From an uncultured Roseateles sp. (GTDB lineage Bacteria > Pseudomonadota > Gammaproteobacteria > Burkholderiales > Burkholderiaceae), in the NCBI GenBank assembly GCA_946886855.1, contig CAMPJJ010000006.1, positions 1 through 64,000 on the forward strand: DNA of 64,000 nt. Direction: 5' to 3'. Below the pieces are notes generated by a model, which made no database searches, was not told the origin of the DNA, and saw only the letters and a list, made by a program, of their open reading frames with translations. Every line of letters begins with the position of its first letter. Position 1 is the first letter of the stretch. Of the stretch, positions 60,927 to 64,000 are shown piece after piece. The position numbers and the translations under genes were made by a program.

Positions 60927-61358
60927 TCAGACCAGCTTCCAGCCGGCCAGCCAGAGTTGGTGGACGGCGGCGGCGTGGAGCTCGCGGCGCAGCGCGGCGG
61001 GACGTTCGCCGGGCCGCGAGACGCGCGGTGCGCTGAGCCACTGCGGGCCGACTTCGCGCGAGAAGCGGGCGCGGCCATGGCGATCGGCGCGCAGCAGCGC
61101 CAGGCGCCAGGCGGCGTTCAGGCGCCGGGCCTGGCCGTCATCGGCGAGCGGACCGATCCAGTCGTCGGCCTGGAGGCGGTGGGCGGCCTTGAGCAATTCG
61201 AGGTCGGACGGGAAGCGGGAGAACTCGGCGACCGGCTCGCCCCAGGGATCGCGCAATGTGCGCGGGGCTTGGACGGGCGAAGTATTGGCCGTGGTGGAGG
61301 TGCGAGCGGCGCGGCGGCGGGACAGCAGCGAGTCGAACTGGGCCAGACGAGCAGACAT
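60927..61358 (-). CDS. Small protein of unknown function
   Basis: A 143-residue product with the start set at MSARLAQFDSLLSRRRAARTS. The core DPWGEPVAEFSRFPSDLELLKAAHRLQADDWIGPLADDGQARRLNAAWRLALLRADRHG is helical and basic. No domain was recognised. It converges with the methyltransferase and its upstream side faces the ffs region. Confidence 0.58.
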   Translation of the reverse strand: MSARLAQFDSLLSRRRAARTSTTANTSPVQAPRTLRDPWGEPVAEFSRFPSDLELLKAAHRLQADDWIGPLADDGQARRLNAAWRLALLRADRHGRARFSREVGPQWLSAPRVSRPGERPAALRRELHAAAVHQLWLAGWKLV

Positions 61359-61639
61359 GAAAAAACTCCGAGAGCCCACAGAGATCACCGGCGTTTGCCG
61401 GCCCGGGGGCAATCGGAGCCGCAACGCTTTAGCCGCATTTGTTGATCGCCCGCAAGTAGTTGGTAAATCGGCGATGGCACTGGAGGGCTGAACGCCCGCG
61501 AGGTCCGGGATGGATTTAACCACAGGCGCGACAGGTGAGTCGACGCTGGGCCGGCGTTGTTCGGACGCGGGTCGCACGCCGAGGGGCGCACGAGGAGGGA
61601 TCGGGGGGTGACTCGTCCGGAGCCCCTCGAAAGCTCGGA

Positions 61640-61645
61640 TAGAAT
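61640..61645 (+). promoter_or_regulatory. -10 element of ffs (TAGAAT)
   Basis: TAGAAT lies seven bases before the predicted RNA start. A matching -35 is not evident. The region from the unknown gene at 61358 up to here (about 290 bp) shows no other gene. Confidence 0.5.
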
Positions 61646-61651
61646 GCGAAG

Positions 61652-61748
61652 TGACGGGCCTCCTCGCATGGAAGCGCGGCCAACCGGGTCAGATGGGGAA
61701 CCAAGCAGCCCTAACCGTTGTGACCAGTGCCGAGGGTAAGGCTCGTCA
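61652..61748 (+). ncRNA. ffs: Signal recognition particle 4.5S RNA
   Basis: A 97-base RNA that binds Ffh. The apical SRP domain IV is recognisable: GTCAGATGG, GGAA tetraloop, CCAAGCAGCC (about 61688-61710), the conserved symmetric-loop elements around TGG-GGAA-CCA. The two ends pair (GACGGGCCT at 61653-61661 with AGGCTCGTC at 61739-61747, one G-U), closing the long hairpin. The 3' end is formed within the left copy of the attachment repeat of the element that follows. No rRNA or tRNA gene was recognised beside it. Confidence 0.82.
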
Positions 61749-61752
61749 ACCT
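61733..61752 (+). mobile_element. attL-like 20-bp repeat at the 3' end of ffs
   Basis: AGGGTAAGGCTCGTCAACCT, identical to 63887-63906. It includes the last 15 bases of the SRP RNA, so insertion restores the gene end. Confidence 0.85.
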
Positions 61753-61826
61753 TCTTTCTCTTTGTCCTTGTCCGTCAACAACTTACGGCGAATCAAGGAC
61801 TTAGAACGGCTGGTGTGTCAGTTCAG

Positions 61827-61838
61827 TGTGTCACCTGA
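61827..61838 (+). repeat. Arm-type direct repeat TGTGTCACCTGA, left
   Basis: 12 bases identical to 63806-63817, in the same orientation. It lies 75 bp inside the left att repeat. A shorter TGTGTCA copy lies just upstream at 61814-61820. Confidence 0.6.
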
Positions 61839-61852
61839 GACAAAATCTGAAC

Positions 61853-63517
61853 ATGACGGACAGCACCATGCCCAAGCGTGAGACTGGGGTTTATTCGATC
61901 AAGGCATCGAAAAACTACCAGTGGCGGATTAAGACCCCAGACGACCTCAAGGCCCAGTACCCCAGCGAGTGGGCGCACCGCTGCTCCCTGGGCACGCCTG
62001 ATCTTCTCAAGGCCAACGCAAAGGCTTCGGTGCTTCGTGCCGAGTGGCTGAACCGTTTTGAGACTCAGCGCAAGAAGCTCAATCCAACGTACATCTCCGC
62101 GTTCACGCCTGACCTCGTTCAGCGGCTCCACGATCAAGAGCTTCACCGGATCGTCCGAGGCGACGAAGCCCGCCGCTTCGACGTGGCCCACAGCGGTCCG
62201 GTCATCCGCGATCTTGTCACCCATGGCGTCCTGCCAGCCGACACTCCAGATCCCACGCTCACCGGCCCTCTTGGCGGCGTCCCGCAGGACTATCTCGATT
62301 GGGACAAGCGCACCCGACAGGCAGGCGCCGAAGAGAGAGCACGGCGCCTTTCTCGTGGCGACCTGAATCTCGTATTCATGGGTGCCCAGTGGACCGCCGA
62401 ATCTCTCGGCTTCACGTTCGATGAGAAGACCGAGGGGGTGCGGCCAGCCCTGCTTGAGTTCGCCAAAGCGCACCGACAGGCTCAAGCACTCATGGCACAG
62501 AGGGATCAAGGGGAGATCGTCGATACCCCTCCCCCGCCCGACACCACGACCAAGCTCAGGGCACAGGCTGAGTCCTGGACCCGTTCTCAGGCTATGACCC
62601 TCCGTTATGTCTTCGAGAAGTGGGAAGTCGCTGACGTGCGCGGCAAGGACGCCACGAACGCCTGTGGTCGTGCACTGAAGCTCTTCGAAGAAAGCATGGG
62701 CGGGACCGTGCCTCCGGTCACCGAGATCACCCGGGCACACGGAGCCGACTTCAAGGGTTGGCTCGTCGCGAAGATCGCTGCTGGAGAGATGTCGAGCAAG
62801 ACAGCCCACGACCGCCTCACGAGCGTCAAAGGATTGCTCCGCTTCGCCTGCGACGAGTTGGAAGCCATCCCGAAGCATCCATGGCGAAGCCTGGATATCA
62901 AGCACAAGACTGAGAACCCGCGCCGCCCCTGGACCCATACGCACCTTCAGACGATGGTGGGCCTCCCGCTGTTTGCCGCGTATGAGCTTCCTAGCGCTGT
63001 AAAAACGGCATGGAAGGGCGGAGGTGCTGCCGCGTACTGGGTGCCGCTCCTGGGCCTGTTTACGGGCGCCACGGTGTCCGAGCTTTGCCAGCTTCGCACC
63101 AACGACGTCGAGATCGCTGCGGACGGCTCCGGTCTCATCCACGTCACCGAGGACGACGAAGGGCAGCAACTGAAGAACTTCGAACACCGCCGCCGCGTCG
63201 TGCCAATCCACAGCCAATTGGTGCGTCTTGGCTTCCTGACGTATTTCGCCAAGCTCAGCCCCGGTTCGCTCTGGCCGGACATGAAGTTCCGCAAGGGCAA
63301 GCCTGGGGCGTACTTCTCGGACTGGTTCGGCAAGTACCGCAAGCCGACGCCTGAGGCTGAGCCGCTGTTCCCCGCCATGCCAATAGCAGCCTTGCCGCCT
63401 TCGGCGCCTCCATCCGCCATCGCCGCCACGGCGTCGTCACCCCGTCCTCCGGTTCCGAACCCCCCCTTTGGACGCGTTGCCCGCGAGTTTGCAGCCATCG
63501 TGCCCGGCGAGCGCTAA
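61853..63517 (+). CDS. Tyrosine recombinase, C-terminally truncated
   Basis: A 554-residue protein if the ATG at 61853 is used (a GTG at 61826 and an ATG at 61868 are alternatives). The N-terminal part with RETGVYSIKASKNYQWRIKTPDDLKAQYP is the DUF6538-type start of phage-like integrases; the SAM-like core-binding domain is at about 270-350. In the catalytic domain the box I motif reads TGATVSELCQLRTNDV, with Thr where the catalytic Arg should be. IHSQLVRLGFLTYFAKLSPGSLWPDMKFRKGKPGAYFSDWFGKYRK follows, and then the sequence turns into a Pro/Ala-rich tail: the HxxR box II and the Tyr nucleophile are missing. It is probably inactive. Confidence 0.8.
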   Translation: MTDSTMPKRETGVYSIKASKNYQWRIKTPDDLKAQYPSEWAHRCSLGTPDLLKANAKASVLRAEWLNRFETQRKKLNPTYISAFTPDLVQRLHDQELHRIVRGDEARRFDVAHSGPVIRDLVTHGVLPADTPDPTLTGPLGGVPQDYLDWDKRTRQAGAEERARRLSRGDLNLVFMGAQWTAESLGFTFDEKTEGVRPALLEFAKAHRQAQALMAQRDQGEIVDTPPPPDTTTKLRAQAESWTRSQAMTLRYVFEKWEVADVRGKDATNACGRALKLFEESMGGTVPPVTEITRAHGADFKGWLVAKIAAGEMSSKTAHDRLTSVKGLLRFACDELEAIPKHPWRSLDIKHKTENPRRPWTHTHLQTMVGLPLFAAYELPSAVKTAWKGGGAAAYWVPLLGLFTGATVSELCQLRTNDVEIAADGSGLIHVTEDDEGQQLKNFEHRRRVVPIHSQLVRLGFLTYFAKLSPGSLWPDMKFRKGKPGAYFSDWFGKYRKPTPEAEPLFPAMPIAALPPSAPPSAIAATASSPRPPVPNPPFGRVAREFAAIVPGER

Positions 63518-63886
63518 AGCAGCCTCTGGAGGCGCTCACAAGCACTTGGAAGGGGACCAGGCACGGCTGCTGCGACAACTCTCCCTGACCTTGAGTCAGT
63601 TCGTACTGCTCCGTCTCACGGAGGCGATCAAAGCGTCGCCATGACTCACGCATGTGGCGCCCGCTTAGCGTTGGCGTGACGTTGGCCAACATCCCATGAG
63701 GGACCACAAACGTCTTCATGAGCGACCACCACGGCGTTTGAAGCCGATCCTGTCGGCCTCTGCAAGTTCAATCCAAGCGATAGCTGTTAGCATCCGCCCC
63801 CGGACTGTGTCACCTGACTGATGCACCCGCCGAAGATCGATGCCCCAGAACCACGATGAACACTAGGTTCTCTCTTTTGCTAGCAA
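63518..63886. other. Non-coding right end of the element
   Basis: 369 bp between the recombinase stop and the right att repeat with no convincing gene. It contains the right arm-type repeat and may hold the remains of the lost recombinase 3' end, though no catalytic motif could be read in any frame by eye. Confidence 0.5.
63806..63817 (+). repeat. Arm-type direct repeat TGTGTCACCTGA, right
   Basis: Second copy of the 12-bp repeat, 69 bp inside the right att repeat, same orientation as the left copy. Confidence 0.6.
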
Positions 63887-63906
63887 AGGGTAAGGCTCGT
63901 CAACCT
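63887..63906 (+). mobile_element. attR-like 20-bp repeat
   Basis: Exact copy of the repeat at the ffs 3' end. Sequence to its right runs directly into a terminator hairpin. Confidence 0.85.
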
Positions 63907-63915
63907 CATTCAAGT

Positions 63916-63941
63916 AAAAAACCGCCGGGAGGCGGTTTTTT
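63916..63941. terminator. Strong terminator beyond attR
   Basis: AAAAAACCGCC, loop GGGA, GGCGGTTTTTT: symmetric, so it works in both directions. It lies 10 bp outside the right att repeat and was probably the ffs terminator before insertion; it also ends the minus-strand gene to its right. Confidence 0.85.
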
Positions 63942-63956
63942 CGTTTGAGGACGCAC

Positions 63957-64000
63957 CTATTTGTTGCAGGCGCAGCCGCCAGTGATATGGCAAGTTTCTG
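63957..64000 (-). CDS. C-terminal end of an unidentified gene
   Basis: Fourteen codons of a reading frame entering from the right edge and ending in TAG at 63957-63959. The tail reads ETCHITGGCACNK, with a CxH and CxC pattern that suggests metal binding. The stop lies 16 bp before the shared terminator. Too short to identify. Confidence 0.35.
   Translation of the reverse strand, partial: ETCHITGGCACNK

Larger units (their letters stand above)
61733..63906 (+). mobile_element. Single-gene integrative element in ffs
   Basis: About 2.15 kb bounded by exact 20-bp direct repeats. The only gene is a tyrosine recombinase; 369 bp after it show no gene. The direct repeat TGTGTCACCTGA occurs near both ends. 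Structure fits a small site-specific integrated island that targets the SRP RNA gene, as other islands target tRNA and tmRNA ends. The DNA inside is less GC-rich than the flanks. The recombinase appears damaged. Confidence 0.75.

Noticed and set aside
61385..61704. Minus-strand ORFs across the ffs promoter and 5' end
   Set aside because: They overlap the SRP RNA gene or its promoter and show no protein features.
63255..63719. 154-codon minus-strand ORF at the right end of the element
   Set aside because: Overlaps the recombinase 3' end, Arg/Ser/Pro-rich in its C-terminal half, with no ribosome-binding site or motif.

Overview
The window is GC-rich with dense bacterial coding. Several features suggest a betaproteobacterium of the order Burkholderiales, probably near Roseateles/Mitsuaria: the rnhA, methyltransferase, gloB, mltD block, the aat-bpt N-end-rule pair, the dnaX-ybaB-recR block, two secreted chitinases and a glycogen/maltose cluster. 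This placement is inferred from gene content and was not searched.

Layout. (1) 1-2074: 5' part of an RHS/YD-repeat gene on the minus strand, apparently broken by an in-frame TAG and a -1 frameshift. (2) 2370-5544: a LacI-type operator, a hexarate (glucarate/galactarate) permease and galactarate dehydratase. (3) 5609-16138: PAS protein, cyclopropane-fatty-acid synthase, divergent aconitase AcnA, a YciI-like protein, a CsgG-like lipoprotein, a small secreted protein, riboflavin synthase, an ArsC-like protein, then aat and bpt. (4) 16139-21622: a chitin locus. A leader with a 9+9 bp inverted repeat, a 33-codon ORF and an intrinsic terminator precedes two GH18 chitinases that share an N-terminal chitin-binding module. 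(5) 21723-22295: an uncharacterised gene under a LexA-like SOS box. (6) 22302-37588: VOC protein, CPA2 antiporter, then the glycogen operon glgP-glgB-glgX-malQ (minus) divergent from malK-malE-malF-malG (plus), with palindromic operators between them. Maltodextrin imported by MalEFGK would feed MalQ, GlgP, GlgX and GlgB. (7) 37751-46897: an uncharacterised Cys/His protein, a secreted phosphoesterase overlapping a di-haem peroxidase and a lipoprotein gene, a prolyl-4-hydroxylase-like enzyme, a TPR membrane protein, an SDR without the usual tyrosine, and a dCMP deaminase-like protein. (8) 47085-58303: epoxide hydrolase with an overlapping AraC regulator, rnhA, methyltransferase, gloB, mltD, MAPEG protein, recR, ybaB, dnaX and a divergent PurM-type protein. 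(9) 58364-61358: a two-gene module with a HEPN/UPF0332-like protein, a SirB2-like membrane protein, a methyltransferase and a small unknown protein.

(10) 61652-63941: the most notable region. A gene for the SRP 4.5S RNA (ffs) lies at 61652-61748. Its 3' end carries a 20-bp sequence repeated exactly at 63887-63906. Between the copies lies a 2.1-kb element with a single tyrosine-recombinase gene and direct repeats inside each end. The recombinase lacks the box I arginine and its C-terminal catalytic part, so the element looks stranded. A strong terminator just outside the right repeat was probably the original ffs terminator.

No tRNA, rRNA operon, CRISPR array or transposase IS was recognised by eye.
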